64,000 nt of DNA, from NCBI RefSeq assembly GCF_000747155.1, contig NZ_AVCK01000012.1:186001-250000 (forward strand), given 5' to 3'. Every line of letters starts with the position of its first letter. Positions within the stretch are counted from its first letter, which is position 1. A program made the translations under genes and the position numbers. Shown piece by piece: positions 46,646-56,181 of this stretch. The DNA is from Arenimonas metalli CF5-1. Its GTDB lineage: Bacteria; Pseudomonadota; Gammaproteobacteria; Xanthomonadales; Xanthomonadaceae. Below the pieces are notes generated by a model, which ran no database searches, was not told the origin of the DNA, and saw only the letters and a list, made by a program, of their open reading frames with translations.

Positions 46646-47955
46646 GCGTGGCAAGGCTGGACTGGATCGCGGGCGCGGGGCGTCCGCTGGCGGGCGAACT
46701 GGAGGTGCCCGGCGACAAGTCGGTGTCGCACCGCGCGATCATGCTATCGGCGATCGCCGAGGGCGTGTCCGAGATCCACGGCTTCCTGGAAGGCGAGGAC
46801 ACCCGCGCCACCGCCGCGATCTTCCGCCAGCTCGGCGTGCGCATCGACGCCCCCAGCCCCAGCCGGCGGACCGTGCACGGCGTCGGCCTGTACGGCCTGC
46901 TGGCGCCCGAATCGGACCTGGACTGCGGCAATGCCGGCACCGGCATGCGCCTGCTGGCAGGCCTGCTGGCGGGGCAGGACTTCGCCAGCACCCTGGTCGG
47001 CGACGCCTCGCTGTCGCGCCGGCCGATGGCGCGCGTGATCGAGCCGCTGCGGCGCATGGGCGCCAGCATCGAGTCGGCGCCGGGCGGGCTGCCGCCACTT
47101 AGAATTTACTTCAGTAATGAACTGCAAGGTATTGATTTTGAATTGCCCGTTGCCAGCGCGCAGGTGAAATCCGCGGTGCTGCTGGCGGGGCTTTACGCCC
47201 GCGGCGAGACCCGCGTCCGCGAGCCGCATCCGACCCGCGATTACACCGAGCGGATGCTCGCGGCCTTCGGCTGGCCGATCCGGTTCTCGCCGGGGGAAGC
47301 GGTGCTGTCCGGCGGCCATCGCCTGCGCGCCACCGAGGTGCACGTACCGGCCGATTTCTCCTCGGCGGCGTTCTTCCTGGTCGCCGCCAGCCTGGTGCCG
47401 GGCTCGGACCTGCTGCTGCGGCGGGTCGGCATGAACCCGCGCCGCACCGGCCTGCTGGCCGCGCTGCGGCTGATGGGCGCCGACATCACCGAACTCAATC
47501 CGGGCGAGCAGGGCGGGGAACCCGTGGCCGACCTGCAGGTGCGCCACGCCCGCCTGCGCGGCATCGAGGTGCCGGAGGCCCTGGTGCCGGACATGATCGA
47601 CGAATTCCCGGCCCTGTTCGTGGCCGCCGCCCTGGCCGAGGGCCGCACCGTCGTCCGCGGCGCCGCCGAGCTGCGGGTGAAGGAGTCCGACCGCATCGCC
47701 GTGACCTCGGCCGGCCTGCGCGCACTCGGTGCCGACATCGTCGAAGCCCCGGACGGGGCCGTCATCACCGGCGGCCGCCTGCACGGCGGCGAGGCCGACA
47801 GCCACGGCGACCACCGCGTGGCGATGAGCCTGGCCATCGCCGGCCAGCTCGCGGCGGGCGAGGTGCGCATCCTGGACTGCGCGAATGTCGCCACCTCGTT
47901 CCCGGGTTTCGACGCGCTGGCGCGCTCGGCCGGGTTCGGGTTGCGCGACGCCTAG
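46642..47955 (+). CDS. aroA: 5-enolpyruvylshikimate-3-phosphate synthase
   Basis: A 437-residue enzyme joining shikimate-3-phosphate and phosphoenolpyruvate. Motifs: VPGDKSVSHRAIMLSAIA (N-terminal Lys-Ser), LDCGNAGTGMRL (PEP/glyphosate loop), DASLSRRPM, ASAQVKSAVLLAGLYA, PDMIDEFPALFVAAA with the catalytic Asp, LRVKESDRI and DHRVAMS. The NAGTGMRL loop has Gly and is of the ordinary type. Codons between bases 47099 and 47154 are strikingly AT-rich although the amino acids fit the family. Confidence 0.97.
   Translation: MSVARLDWIAGAGRPLAGELEVPGDKSVSHRAIMLSAIAEGVSEIHGFLEGEDTRATAAIFRQLGVRIDAPSPSRRTVHGVGLYGLLAPESDLDCGNAGTGMRLLAGLLAGQDFASTLVGDASLSRRPMARVIEPLRRMGASIESAPGGLPPLRIYFSNELQGIDFELPVASAQVKSAVLLAGLYARGETRVREPHPTRDYTERMLAAFGWPIRFSPGEAVLSGGHRLRATEVHVPADFSSAAFFLVAASLVPGSDLLLRRVGMNPRRTGLLAALRLMGADITELNPGEQGGEPVADLQVRHARLRGIEVPEALVPDMIDEFPALFVAAALAEGRTVVRGAAELRVKESDRIAVTSAGLRALGADIVEAPDGAVITGGRLHGGEADSHGDHRVAMSLAIAGQLAAGEVRILDCANVATSFPGFDALARSAGFGLRDA
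47099..47154 (+). other. Low-GC island inside aroA
   Basis: Of the 50 bases 47101-47150 only 17 are G or C, whereas flanking codons nearly always end in G or C. The patch encodes LRIYFSNELQGIDFELPVAS, in frame and homologous to other aroA products, but uses AGA, ATT, TTT, AGT, AAT, CAA and TTG, rare elsewhere here. Its edges are sharp. Confidence 0.7.
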
Positions 47956-47991
47956 CCCGGTCCCCGGGGCAATCCACTAGAATCCCCGTCC

Positions 47992-48684
47992 ATGCCCCGA
48001 ATCCCCGTACTCACCATCGATGGCCCCTCCGGCTCCGGAAAGGGCACCATCAGCCGCGCCGTGGCCGAGCGCCTGGGCTGGCACTACCTCGACTCCGGCG
48101 CCCTGTACCGGGCCGTCGGCCTGGCCGCGGCCTGGGAGGTGGTGGACCTGAGCGACCCGGAGGCGGTGGCCCAGTGCGCCCGCCGCACCGAGATCCGGTT
48201 CGAGACCCAGGGCTCGGGCGAGCCCCACGTGATCGTGAACGGCAAGGACGCCACCCGCCAGTTGCGCACCGAAACCGCCGGCGCGGCCGCCTCGGCCATC
48301 GCCGCCCACCCGCCGGTCCGGGCCGCCCTGGTGGACCTGCAGAAGGGCTTCCGCAAGGCCCCGGGCCTGGTCGCGGACGGCCGGGACATGGGGACCGTGA
48401 TCTTCCCGGACGCCCCCTACAAGGTCTTCCTGACCGCCAGCGCCGAGGAAAGGGCGCAAAGGCGCTATAAGCAGTTGAAGGAAAAAGGGGTTTCGGTTAA
48501 TCTTGCCGGCCTGCTGCACGAAATCGCCGCTCGCGACGAGCGCGATGCCGGGCGTGCCGTGGCGCCCCTGAAACCCGCCGAAGACGCGGTGATCGTGGAC
48601 TCCACCGGGACGCCCATCACCGAGGTGATCGAGCGCGTGCTGTCGGTGTTGCCGGAAAAACTCCGCGCGCCCCGCCAGCCGTAA
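47992..48684 (+). CDS. cmk: Cytidylate kinase
   Basis: A 230-residue nucleoside monophosphate kinase phosphorylating CMP and dCMP. The P-loop GPSGSGKGT is at residues 11-19; [26 protein letters not shown] and [13 protein letters not shown] with the lid arginines follow. It sits between aroA and rpsA as in most proteobacteria. A TAGAAT box at 47978-47983 ends eight bases before the ATG and could be an internal promoter giving a leaderless mRNA. Confidence 0.97.
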   Translation: MPRIPVLTIDGPSGSGKGTISRAVAERLGWHYLDSGALYRAVGLAAAWEVVDLSDPEAVAQCARRTEIRFETQGSGEPHVIVNGKDATRQLRTETAGAAASAIAAHPPVRAALVDLQKGFRKAPGLVADGRDMGTVIFPDAPYKVFLTASAEERAQRRYKQLKEKGVSVNLAGLLHEIAARDERDAGRAVAPLKPAEDAVIVDSTGTPITEVIERVLSVLPEKLRAPRQP

Positions 48685-48843
48685 CCGCCACCCCGGCGCA
48701 TCCCGCCCCGCCACGGGCGCGGTTTCCGAACGCAGGACCACCCCGCGCCATGAGGTGCGGTCTTCCTATCCACGCGCGCAAGCGCCAACAGGTGGGACGC
48801 GGCGGAGATGCCGTGGCCCGTATGTCTAACCGAGTATCCAACA

Positions 48844-50526
48844 ATGACTGAATCTTTCGCTGAACTGTTCGAGCAGAGCCAGGGCGCCCTGAGCAAGCTC
48901 AAGCCCGGTGCCATCGTCTCCGGCATGGTGGTCGAGGTGCGTTCCGACGTCGTCGTGATCAACGCCGGCCTCAAGTCGGAAGGCATCATCCCGATCGAGC
49001 AGTTCCGTAACGAAGCCGGCGAGCTCGAAGTCGCCGTGGGCGACACCGTCAAGGTGGCGCTGGAGTACCTCGAGAACGGCTTCGGCGAGACCGTGCTGTC
49101 GCGCGAGAAGGCCAAGCGCGCCATGGTGTGGGACGAACTCGAAGCTTCCATGGAAGCCGGCGAGATCGTCACCGGCCGCATCAGCGGCAAGGTCAAGGGC
49201 GGCTTCACCGTCGACATCCGCGACGTCCGCGCGTTCCTGCCGGGTTCGCTGGTCGACGTGCGTCCGGTCCGTGACCCGGGCTACCTCGAGGGCAAGGAAC
49301 TCGAGTTCAAGATCATCAAGCTCGACCGCAAGCGCAACAACGTCGTGGTCTCCCGCCGTGCGGTGGTCGAGTCCGAGTCGAGCGTCGAGCGCGAGCAGCT
49401 GATGGAGCGCCTGCAGGAAGGTGCCGTGATCAAGGGTGTCGTCAAGAACCTCACCGACTACGGCGCGTTCGTGGACCTGGGCGGCATCGACGGCCTGCTG
49501 CACATCACCGACATGGCCTGGAAGCGCGTGCGCCACCCGTCCGAAGTCGTGAACGTGGGCGAAGAGCTCGACGTGCGCGTGCTGAAGTTCGACCGCGAGC
49601 GCAACCGCGTCTCGCTGGGCCTGAAGCAGCTGGGCGACGATCCGTGGGACAACATCGCCCGCCGTTACCCGACCTCCTCGCGCCTGTTCGGCAAGGTCTC
49701 CAACGTCACCGATTACGGCGCGTTCGTCGAGATCGAGCCGGGCGTCGAAGGCCTGGTGCACGTGTCCGAGATGGACTGGACCAACAAGAACGTCAACCCG
49801 TCGAAGGTCGTCCAGCTGGGCGACGAGCTCGAGGTGATGGTGCTGGACGTGGACGGCGAGCGTCGCCGCATCTCGCTGGGCATCAAGCAGTGCACCCCGA
49901 ACCCGTGGGAAGCCTTCTCGGCCCTGTTCAAGAAGGGCGACAAGGTCTCCGGCCAGATCAAGTCCATCACCGACTTCGGCATCTTCATCGGCCTGGACGG
50001 CGGCATCGACGGCCTGGTGCACCTGTCCGACATCTCGTGGAACACCACGGGTGAAGACGTGGTCCGCAACTTCAAGAAGGGTGACACCCTGGAAGCGGTC
50101 GTTCTGGCCGTGGATCCGGAGCGCGAGCGCATCTCGCTCGGCGTGAAGCAGCTCGAGCAGGATCCGGTCGGCCAGTACATGGCCACCACCCAGAAGGGCA
50201 GCATCGTCACCGGCGTGGTCAAGGAAGTCGACGCCAAGGGCGCCACCATCGAGCTCGACGGCGGCATCGAGGGCTACGTGCGCGCCAACGACATCGCCAA
50301 GGAGCGTGTCGACGACGCCACCGAGTACCTGAAGGTCGGCGACGCGGTGGAAGCCAAGTTCATCGGCATGGACCGCAAGGGCCGCGTCATGCAGCTCTCG
50401 ATCCGCGCCAAGGACGAGGCCGAGCTGCAGGAAACGATGGCGGAGGTCAACAAGTCCTTCGACGCCGCGTCCGGCACCACCAAGCTCGGTGCCCTGCTGC
50501 GCGAGCAGCTGAACAAGGGCGAGTAA
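48844..50526 (+). CDS. rpsA: 30S ribosomal protein S1
   Basis: A 560-residue protein with six S1 (OB-fold) repeats, which brings mRNA to the 30S subunit. Repeats are visible from the recurring VTDYGAFV / [22 protein letters not shown] type strands and the linkers ending SLGLKQL, SLGIKQC and SLGVKQL. The ATG at 48844 gives [12 protein letters not shown] as in relatives. The 159-base leader (48685-48843) may carry its own promoter and the S1 autoregulatory site; I saw no certain elements there. Confidence 0.97.
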   Translation: MTESFAELFEQSQGALSKLKPGAIVSGMVVEVRSDVVVINAGLKSEGIIPIEQFRNEAGELEVAVGDTVKVALEYLENGFGETVLSREKAKRAMVWDELEASMEAGEIVTGRISGKVKGGFTVDIRDVRAFLPGSLVDVRPVRDPGYLEGKELEFKIIKLDRKRNNVVVSRRAVVESESSVEREQLMERLQEGAVIKGVVKNLTDYGAFVDLGGIDGLLHITDMAWKRVRHPSEVVNVGEELDVRVLKFDRERNRVSLGLKQLGDDPWDNIARRYPTSSRLFGKVSNVTDYGAFVEIEPGVEGLVHVSEMDWTNKNVNPSKVVQLGDELEVMVLDVDGERRRISLGIKQCTPNPWEAFSALFKKGDKVSGQIKSITDFGIFIGLDGGIDGLVHLSDISWNTTGEDVVRNFKKGDTLEAVVLAVDPERERISLGVKQLEQDPVGQYMATTQKGSIVTGVVKEVDAKGATIELDGGIEGYVRANDIAKERVDDATEYLKVGDAVEAKFIGMDRKGRVMQLSIRAKDEAELQETMAEVNKSFDAASGTTKLGALLREQLNKGE

Positions 50527-50540
50527 TCCGCGACACCGGT

Positions 50541-50568
50541 CCGCGGCCCGGGGTTTCCCGGGCCGCGG
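50541..50568. terminator. Perfect 12-bp hairpin between rpsA and ihfB
   Basis: CCGCGGCCCGGG and CCCGGGCCGCGG pair perfectly around GTTT, 15 bases after the rpsA stop. There is no T-run, so it may reduce read-through into ihfB or protect the rpsA 3' end rather than terminate fully. Confidence 0.6.
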
Positions 50569-50604
50569 CACCTTCCGGCCACTGTTTCGAGGTTCCGCCC
50601 AGGC

Positions 50605-50904
50605 ATGACCAAGTCTGAATTGATCGAGGTGCTGTCGCGTCGCCAGGCCCACCTGAAGGCCGACGACGTCGATCTTGCCGTCAAGACCCTGCTCGAGATG
50701 ATGAGCGGCGCCTTGACCCAGGGCGAGCGCATCGAGATCCGCGGCTTCGGCAGCTTCTCCCTGCATTTCCGTCCGCCGCGCCTGGGCCGCAACCCCAAGA
50801 CCGGCGACTCCGTGGCCCTGCCCGGAAAGTACGTCCCGCATTTCAAGCCCGGCAAGGAGTTGCGCGACCGCGTCAACGCCGGCCCGGCTGCCTCCGAAGG
50901 CTGA
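50605..50904 (+). CDS. ihfB: Integration host factor subunit beta
   Basis: A 99-residue DNA-bending protein that pairs with IhfA. It has the HU/IHF fold: [43 protein letters not shown] with the Arg-Asn-Pro intercalating loop, and [12 protein letters not shown]. Position after rpsA is conserved. Confidence 0.97.
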   Translation: MTKSELIEVLSRRQAHLKADDVDLAVKTLLEMMSGALTQGERIEIRGFGSFSLHFRPPRLGRNPKTGDSVALPGKYVPHFKPGKELRDRVNAGPAASEG

Positions 50905-50960
50905 GTTTCCGGCCCGCCTTGGGCTAAGCTTGCGGCATCCCGCCCACGGACCCGCCGCGG

Positions 50961-51224
50961 ATGCGACTGATCAAAGCCCTGTTTGCCCTCCTGTTCATCG
51001 CCTTCGGCGTGCTCTTCGGCGCGCTGAACCGCCAGGCCGTGCGCATCGAGCTGGGCTTCACGGGCGTCGACGGCACCGTCGGCACCGCGCTGCTGCTGGC
51101 CGTGCTGGCCGGCGCCGTGCTGGCCGGCATCGTGCTCACCGCCGGCGTGATCTGGCCGCTGCGCCTGCAGCTCAAGCGCAGCGCGCCGGTGCCCGAGGCG
51201 CCGGCGCCGGAACGCCATGACTGA
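50961..51224 (+). CDS. lapA: LapA-domain inner-membrane protein
   Basis: An 87-residue protein with two membrane helices (about 3-20 and 42-65) and a short Pro-rich tail. It matches LapA (YciS), which works with LapB in lipopolysaccharide assembly and control of LpxC. It overlaps lapB by eight bases. Confidence 0.9.
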   Translation: MRLIKALFALLFIAFGVLFGALNRQAVRIELGFTGVDGTVGTALLLAVLAGAVLAGIVLTAGVIWPLRLQLKRSAPVPEAPAPERHD

Positions 51225-52392
51225 GTTCGCCTGGCTGTTGCTCCTGCTGCTGCCGGTCGCGGCCGGCAGCGGCTGGCTGGCGGGCCGGCGCGGCGGCGAG
51301 CGCCGCGGCGGCGCGCGCGTGTCGCGGCTGTCGAACACCTATTTCCGCGGCCTCAACTACCTGCTCAACGAGCAGCAGGACAAGGCCATCGAGGTCTTCC
51401 TGCAGATCGCCGCGGTGGACAAGGACACGGTGGAGACGCAGTTCGCGCTCGGCCACCTGTTCCGGCGCCGCGGCGAGGTCGATCGCGCCATCCGCCTGCA
51501 CCAGAGCCTGGTCGCGCGCGAGGGCCTGAACGACGAACAGAAGACCCGCGCCGTGCTGGCGCTGGGCGAGGACTACATGCGCGCCGGCCTGCTGGATCGC
51601 GCCGAGACGCTGTTCACCGACCTCGTGCGGATGGGCGTGCTGGCGCCGCAGGCGTTGCGGCACCTGATCTCGATCTATCAGGCCGAGCGCGACTGGGGCA
51701 AGGCGATCGAGCACGCGCGCCAGTTCGAGGCGGCCAGCGGCGAGCCGATGGGCAAGCTGGTGGCGCAGTTCCACTGCGAGCTGGCCGAGAAGGCGCGGCT
51801 CGCCGGCGACCTCGACGAGGCCCGCCGCCACCTCGCCCGGGCCTACGAGGCCGACAGCCACTCCGTGCGCGCCGGCCTGGCCGAAGGCCAGCTCGAGCTC
51901 GCCGCGGGCAACGACGCCGCCGCCATCCGCGCCTTCGAGCGCGTGGCCCGGCACGACATCGAGTTCCTGCCCGATCTGCTCGAGCCGCTGCTGCGCTGCT
52001 ACGAGCGCCGCGGCGACAGCGCCCGTGCGCGCGGCTTCCTGATGGAAATGATCGAGCACTACCCGGGCGTGTCGCCGGTACTGGCGCTGACGCGCCTACT
52101 CGAGCGCGACGAAGGGCAGGGCGCGGCGCTCGAGTTCCTGTCGCGGCAGCTGCGGCTGCGCCCGTCGGTGCGCGGCGAGGCGGAATACATCGACCTGAGC
52201 CTGCGCGATGGCGAGGCCGACCCGGCCGATACGCTGCGCACGCTAAAGCAAATCACCGACCAGCTGGTGGTGCGTACGCCCGGCTACCGCTGCCAGCGCT
52301 GCGGCTTCAGCGCGCGCGCGCATCATTGGCAATGCCCGGGCTGCAAGTCCTGGGGCAGCATCAAGCCGGTCCACGGCGCGGTGAGCGAGTGA
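51217..52392 (+). CDS. lapB: LPS assembly regulator LapB (YciM)
   Basis: A 391-residue protein with an N-terminal membrane helix (about 2-20), a long array of TPR repeats (LNYLLNEQQDKAIEVFLQIA; FALGHLFRRRGEVDRAIRLHQ; and more) and a C-terminal rubredoxin-like zinc knuckle CQRCGFSARAHHWQCPGCKSWG. LapB recruits the FtsH protease to degrade LpxC and so limits LPS synthesis. Confidence 0.96.
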   Translation: MTEFAWLLLLLLPVAAGSGWLAGRRGGERRGGARVSRLSNTYFRGLNYLLNEQQDKAIEVFLQIAAVDKDTVETQFALGHLFRRRGEVDRAIRLHQSLVAREGLNDEQKTRAVLALGEDYMRAGLLDRAETLFTDLVRMGVLAPQALRHLISIYQAERDWGKAIEHARQFEAASGEPMGKLVAQFHCELAEKARLAGDLDEARRHLARAYEADSHSVRAGLAEGQLELAAGNDAAAIRAFERVARHDIEFLPDLLEPLLRCYERRGDSARARGFLMEMIEHYPGVSPVLALTRLLERDEGQGAALEFLSRQLRLRPSVRGEAEYIDLSLRDGEADPADTLRTLKQITDQLVVRTPGYRCQRCGFSARAHHWQCPGCKSWGSIKPVHGAVSE

Positions 52393-53396
52393 CGGCAGTC
52401 CCGGCGCTGCCCGCCTGGCTCCTGGTGCTGCTGGCGACGGTCCTCTCGACCGCCGTCGCAGGCGCCTGGTGGCGCCATGCGCGCGAGCGCGTGCTTGACC
52501 TCCCCGACGACCGCCGCCTGCACCAGGTGCCGACCGCGCGCGGTGGCGGACTCGGCATCGCGGCGGTGCTGCTCGCCGCGGCGCCGTGGCTGGGGTCGGG
52601 CGGCGTGGCGTTTGCGCTCGGCCTCGCGGTGACGGCCGGCGCCGGCTTCTACGATGACCTGCGTCCGCTGCCGCCGCTGGCCAAGCTGTTGCTGCAGGCG
52701 CTGGGCGCGGTGCCGGTTGCGCTGGCCTGGCCGCTGCTGCCGGGCCTGCTCGGGCCGGTGCTTGGCGTCGCCGCGGCCTGGCTGCTGGTGATCGCGCTGG
52801 TGAACATCTGGAACTTCATGGACGGCAGCAATGGCCTGGCCGCGACCCAGGCGCTGCTGTTCGGCGCGGCGATGGCGCTGTTCGCGGGCGCCGGCACGCC
52901 GGCCGCGTGGCTGGGGCTGGCGTTGGCGGCGGGCGCGCTTGGCTTCCTGCCCTGGAACCTGCCGCGGGCACGCCTGTTCCTGGGCGACGTTGGCAGCCAC
53001 GCGCTCGGCTTTACCGTGGCAGCGCTGGCGCTGCGGGCGATGCAAGGCGAGGGCGCGATCGCGCCCTGGCTGCCGCTGCTGCTGGCCTCGGCCTTCCTGC
53101 TCGATGCCAGCCTCACCCTGCTGTCCCGGCTGGCGCGCCGCGAGAGGGTCTGGCAGGCCCATCGCGAACACCTCTACCAGCGCGCGATCCTGCACGGCGC
53201 GAGCCACGGCCGCGTCTGCCTGGCCTACGCCGCCTGGACCCTGGCCGCGGCCAGCCTGGCCGCTTGGCTGCTGGCGGCGCCGTCCGCCGTTGCTTGGGGA
53301 GTCACCCTCGCGTGGCTCTTCTCTGGAATCATGTGCCACGCCCTGGGCGGCCGACGCTGGCCACGCCCGGGCACCGACCCGCGAAAGGATGCCTAG
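52389..53396 (+). CDS. WecA/MraY-type polyprenyl-phosphate glycosyl-1-phosphate transferase
   Basis: A 335-residue protein with about ten helices, GTG start overlapping the lapB stop (GTGA). Motifs of family 4 transferases: LDLPDDRRLHQVPTARGGGLGI, AGAGFYDDLRPL (the Mg-binding DD), IWNFMDGSNGLAA (NxxD) and REHLYQRAI, the HR-type loop. It would attach a sugar phosphate to undecaprenyl phosphate to start O-antigen or another glycan, using the products of the two genes downstream. It resembles WbpL. Confidence 0.9.
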   Translation: MTAVPALPAWLLVLLATVLSTAVAGAWWRHARERVLDLPDDRRLHQVPTARGGGLGIAAVLLAAAPWLGSGGVAFALGLAVTAGAGFYDDLRPLPPLAKLLLQALGAVPVALAWPLLPGLLGPVLGVAAAWLLVIALVNIWNFMDGSNGLAATQALLFGAAMALFAGAGTPAAWLGLALAAGALGFLPWNLPRARLFLGDVGSHALGFTVAALALRAMQGEGAIAPWLPLLLASAFLLDASLTLLSRLARRERVWQAHREHLYQRAILHGASHGRVCLAYAAWTLAAASLAAWLLAAPSAVAWGVTLAWLFSGIMCHALGGRRWPRPGTDPRKDA

Positions 53397-53399
53397 GGA

Positions 53400-55292
53400 A
53401 TGAAGGAAAACGCTGGCGCTTCGGTGCTGTTGCCGCGCCTGCTGATCGTGGTGCACGACCTGGCCATGGTGGCGTTCGTCTGGCTGGGATTGCGCTGGCT
53501 GGCCGGCCTGGCCGGCGCGCCGCCGGCGACCGCGCTGCAGCTCGAGCTCCTGATCGCGGTGCTGACGCAGGCGGTCGTGCTGCGCGCCGTCGGCCTGTAC
53601 CAGGGCCTGTGGCGCTTCGCCAGCCTGCCGGACCTGGCCAACCTCGCGCGCGCGGCGCTGATCGGCGTGCTGCTGATCGTGGCCCTGCTGTTCGTGGCCG
53701 GGCTGCTGCCGGACGTGCCGCGGCGCGTTCTGTTCCCGTACCCGGTCGCCCTGGTGGTGATGCTCGGCATGCCGCGCGTGCTGTACCGCCTGTGGAAGGA
53801 TTTCCGCCAGTCGGGCAACAACGCCGACGCGCAACGCGTGCTGGTGCTGGGCGCCGGCCGCACGGCCGAGACCCTGCTGCGTGACCTGCGCACCGACGGC
53901 CGCTACCAGCCGGTCGGCCTGCTCGACGACCAGCGCGCCCTCAAGGGCGCCAAGATCCAGGGCGTGCCGGTGCTGGGCAGCATCGATGAATTGCCCTACA
54001 TCGCGCAGGAAACCGCGCCCAAGCTGATCGTGATCGCCATGCCCTCGGCCAGCGCCGCCGAGATGCAGCGCGTCGTCACCCTCTGCGACGAGACCGGGCT
54101 GCCGTTCCGCACCGTGCCGCGGCTGTCGGACATGCTCTCGGGCAAGAGCGGCTCGCGCCTCGAGCTGAGCGAGGTGCGGATCGAGGACCTGCTGGGCCGC
54201 AAGCCGGTGGAGTTCGGCGCCCGTTACGAAGCCCTGGTCGGCAAGCGCGTGCTGGTGACCGGCGCCGGCGGCTCGATCGGCTCCGAGCTGGCGCGCCAGT
54301 GCGTGGCCGCGGGCGCGGCCCGGGTGGTGCTGTTCGAGCGCGCCGAGCTGCCGCTGGTGGAGATCACCGACGAGCTGCGCCGCGACTATCCCGAGGCCGA
54401 CGTCGAGCCGATGCTGGCCGACTGCGGCGACCCCACCGCCTGCAGCATCGCGCTGGCGCAGGGCATGGACTACGTCTTCCACGCCGCCGCCTGCAAGCAG
54501 GTGCCGATGCTGGAAGGCCAGCTGCGCGAGGCGCTGCGCAACAACGTCACCGCCACCGCCACCCTGGCGCGGATGTGCCGCGAGCGCGGCGTCGGCAATT
54601 TCGTGCTGATCTCGACCGACAAGGCGATCGCGCCGATCAACGTTCTGGGCGCCAGCAAGCGCTTCGCCGAGCTGGCCTGCCAGTCCGAGCTCGACGGCAG
54701 CACGGTGCGGCTGTCGATCGTGCGCTTCGGCAACGTGCTCGATTCGGCCGGCAGCGTGGTGCCGCTGTTCCGCAAGCAGATCGCCGCGGGCGGGCCGGTC
54801 ACGGTCACGCACCCGGAGGTGACGCGCTATTTCATGACCATCCCCGAGGCCTGCGCGCTGATCCTGCATTCGGTCGACCTGTTCGCCGAGCCCTGCGCGG
54901 TGTTCGCGCTGGACATGGGCCGGCCGGTGGCCATCCGCGAGCTGGCCGAGCAGATGATCCGCCTGAGTGGCAAGCGGCCGGGCATCGACATCGCGGTCAG
55001 CTACACCGGCCTGCGCCCGGGCGAGAAGCTGCACGAGATCCTGTTCCACCCCGACGAGCGCTACCAGCGCACGCGCCACCCCCGCATCCTGCAGGCCAAG
55101 CCGCGCGACGTGGATGCGGCGGCGCTGCAGGACATTCTGGCGCGCGTGGACCAGCTGCTGCGGCGCGCCGATGGCGCCGAGGCGCTTGCCACGGTGCTGC
55201 GCGAAGCCGTGCCCGAGTACAATCCCCACCCCGACGCCGACGAGGCTTCCGACGCCGCGGGCCAGGCACGAGAAGAAGGATCCCAAGCATGA
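53400..55292 (+). CDS. WbpM/FlaA1-family UDP-sugar 4,6-dehydratase
   Basis: A 630-residue membrane protein with about four N-terminal helices (15-110), a CoA-binding-like Rossmann segment (VLGAGRTAETLLRDL, about 140) and the catalytic SDR domain from about 280 (VLVTGAGGSIGSELARQ; FHAAACKQVPMLE; LISTDKAIAPINVLGASKRFAEL; RFGNVLDSAGSVVPLF). The Tyr of the classical YxxxK is replaced (NVLGASK), as is usual in the large membrane members such as WbpM. It makes UDP-4-keto-6-deoxy sugars from UDP-GlcNAc for surface polysaccharide. Confidence 0.92.
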   Translation: MKENAGASVLLPRLLIVVHDLAMVAFVWLGLRWLAGLAGAPPATALQLELLIAVLTQAVVLRAVGLYQGLWRFASLPDLANLARAALIGVLLIVALLFVAGLLPDVPRRVLFPYPVALVVMLGMPRVLYRLWKDFRQSGNNADAQRVLVLGAGRTAETLLRDLRTDGRYQPVGLLDDQRALKGAKIQGVPVLGSIDELPYIAQETAPKLIVIAMPSASAAEMQRVVTLCDETGLPFRTVPRLSDMLSGKSGSRLELSEVRIEDLLGRKPVEFGARYEALVGKRVLVTGAGGSIGSELARQCVAAGAARVVLFERAELPLVEITDELRRDYPEADVEPMLADCGDPTACSIALAQGMDYVFHAAACKQVPMLEGQLREALRNNVTATATLARMCRERGVGNFVLISTDKAIAPINVLGASKRFAELACQSELDGSTVRLSIVRFGNVLDSAGSVVPLFRKQIAAGGPVTVTHPEVTRYFMTIPEACALILHSVDLFAEPCAVFALDMGRPVAIRELAEQMIRLSGKRPGIDIAVSYTGLRPGEKLHEILFHPDERYQRTRHPRILQAKPRDVDAAALQDILARVDQLLRRADGAEALATVLREAVPEYNPHPDADEASDAAGQAREEGSQA

Positions 55293-56167
55293 CGTTTCGA
55301 GTCAGGAAAGCGGTATTCCCGGTCGCGGGCCTGGGCACGCGCTTCCTGCCGGCCACCAAGACGGTGCCGAAGGAAATGCTGCCGGTGGTGGACAAGCCGC
55401 TCATCCAGTACGCCGTGGACGAGGCGATCGAGGCCGGCTGCGACACCCTGGTGTTCGTCACCAACCGCTACAAGCACTCGGTGGCCGACTACTTCGACAA
55501 GGCCTACGAGCTCGAGCAGAAGCTGGAGAAGTCCGGCAAGTCCGAGCTGCTGTCGCTGATCCGCGACGTGCTGCCGCGCCACGTGCGCGCGGTCTTCGTC
55601 ACCCAGGCCGAGGCGCTGGGCCTGGGCCACGCCGTGCTTTGCGCGCGCCCCGTGGTCGGCGACGAGCCGTTCGCGGTGCTGCTGCCCGATGACCTGATCT
55701 GGAACACCGGCCACGGCGCGCTGCGCCAGATGACCGAACTGGCCGAACGCGAGTCCGCCAGCGTGATCGCCGTGCAGGACGTACCGCGCGAGCAGACCCG
55801 CAGCTACGGCATCGTCGCCACCCGCGACTTCTCCGGGCGACACGGCGAGATCAGTGCCATCGTCGAGAAGCCGAAGCCCGAGGTGGCGCCCTCCAACCTC
55901 GCGGTGGTGGGCCGCTACGTGCTCAGCGGGGGCATCTTCGAGCTGCTGGCGAAGACGCGCCCCGGTGCTGGCGGCGAGATCCAGCTCACCGACGGCATCG
56001 CCGCGCTGATGGAGAAGGAGCGCGTGCTGGCCTATCGCTTCGAAGGGCGCCGCTTCGACTGCGGCAGCCGCATCGGCCTGGTGGAGGCGACCATGCAGTT
56101 CGCGCTCGACCACGAGGACCTGGCCGAACCGACCCGCGAGTTCATGCGGGCGGCGCTGGCGCGCTGA
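55289..56167 (+). CDS. galU: UTP-glucose-1-phosphate uridylyltransferase
   Basis: A 292-residue enzyme making UDP-glucose for glycans. AVFPVAGLGTRFLPATKTVPKEMLPVVDKPL, PDDLIW, EKPKPEVAPSNLAVVGRYVL and FDCGSRIG are diagnostic (here indicated by region: residues 8-38, 133-138, 191-210, 251-258). Overlaps the dehydratase gene by ATGA. Confidence 0.97.
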   Translation: MTFRVRKAVFPVAGLGTRFLPATKTVPKEMLPVVDKPLIQYAVDEAIEAGCDTLVFVTNRYKHSVADYFDKAYELEQKLEKSGKSELLSLIRDVLPRHVRAVFVTQAEALGLGHAVLCARPVVGDEPFAVLLPDDLIWNTGHGALRQMTELAERESASVIAVQDVPREQTRSYGIVATRDFSGRHGEISAIVEKPKPEVAPSNLAVVGRYVLSGGIFELLAKTRPGAGGEIQLTDGIAALMEKERVLAYRFEGRRFDCGSRIGLVEATMQFALDHEDLAEPTREFMRAALAR

Positions 56168-56181
56168 GGCGCCTTCCGGCG

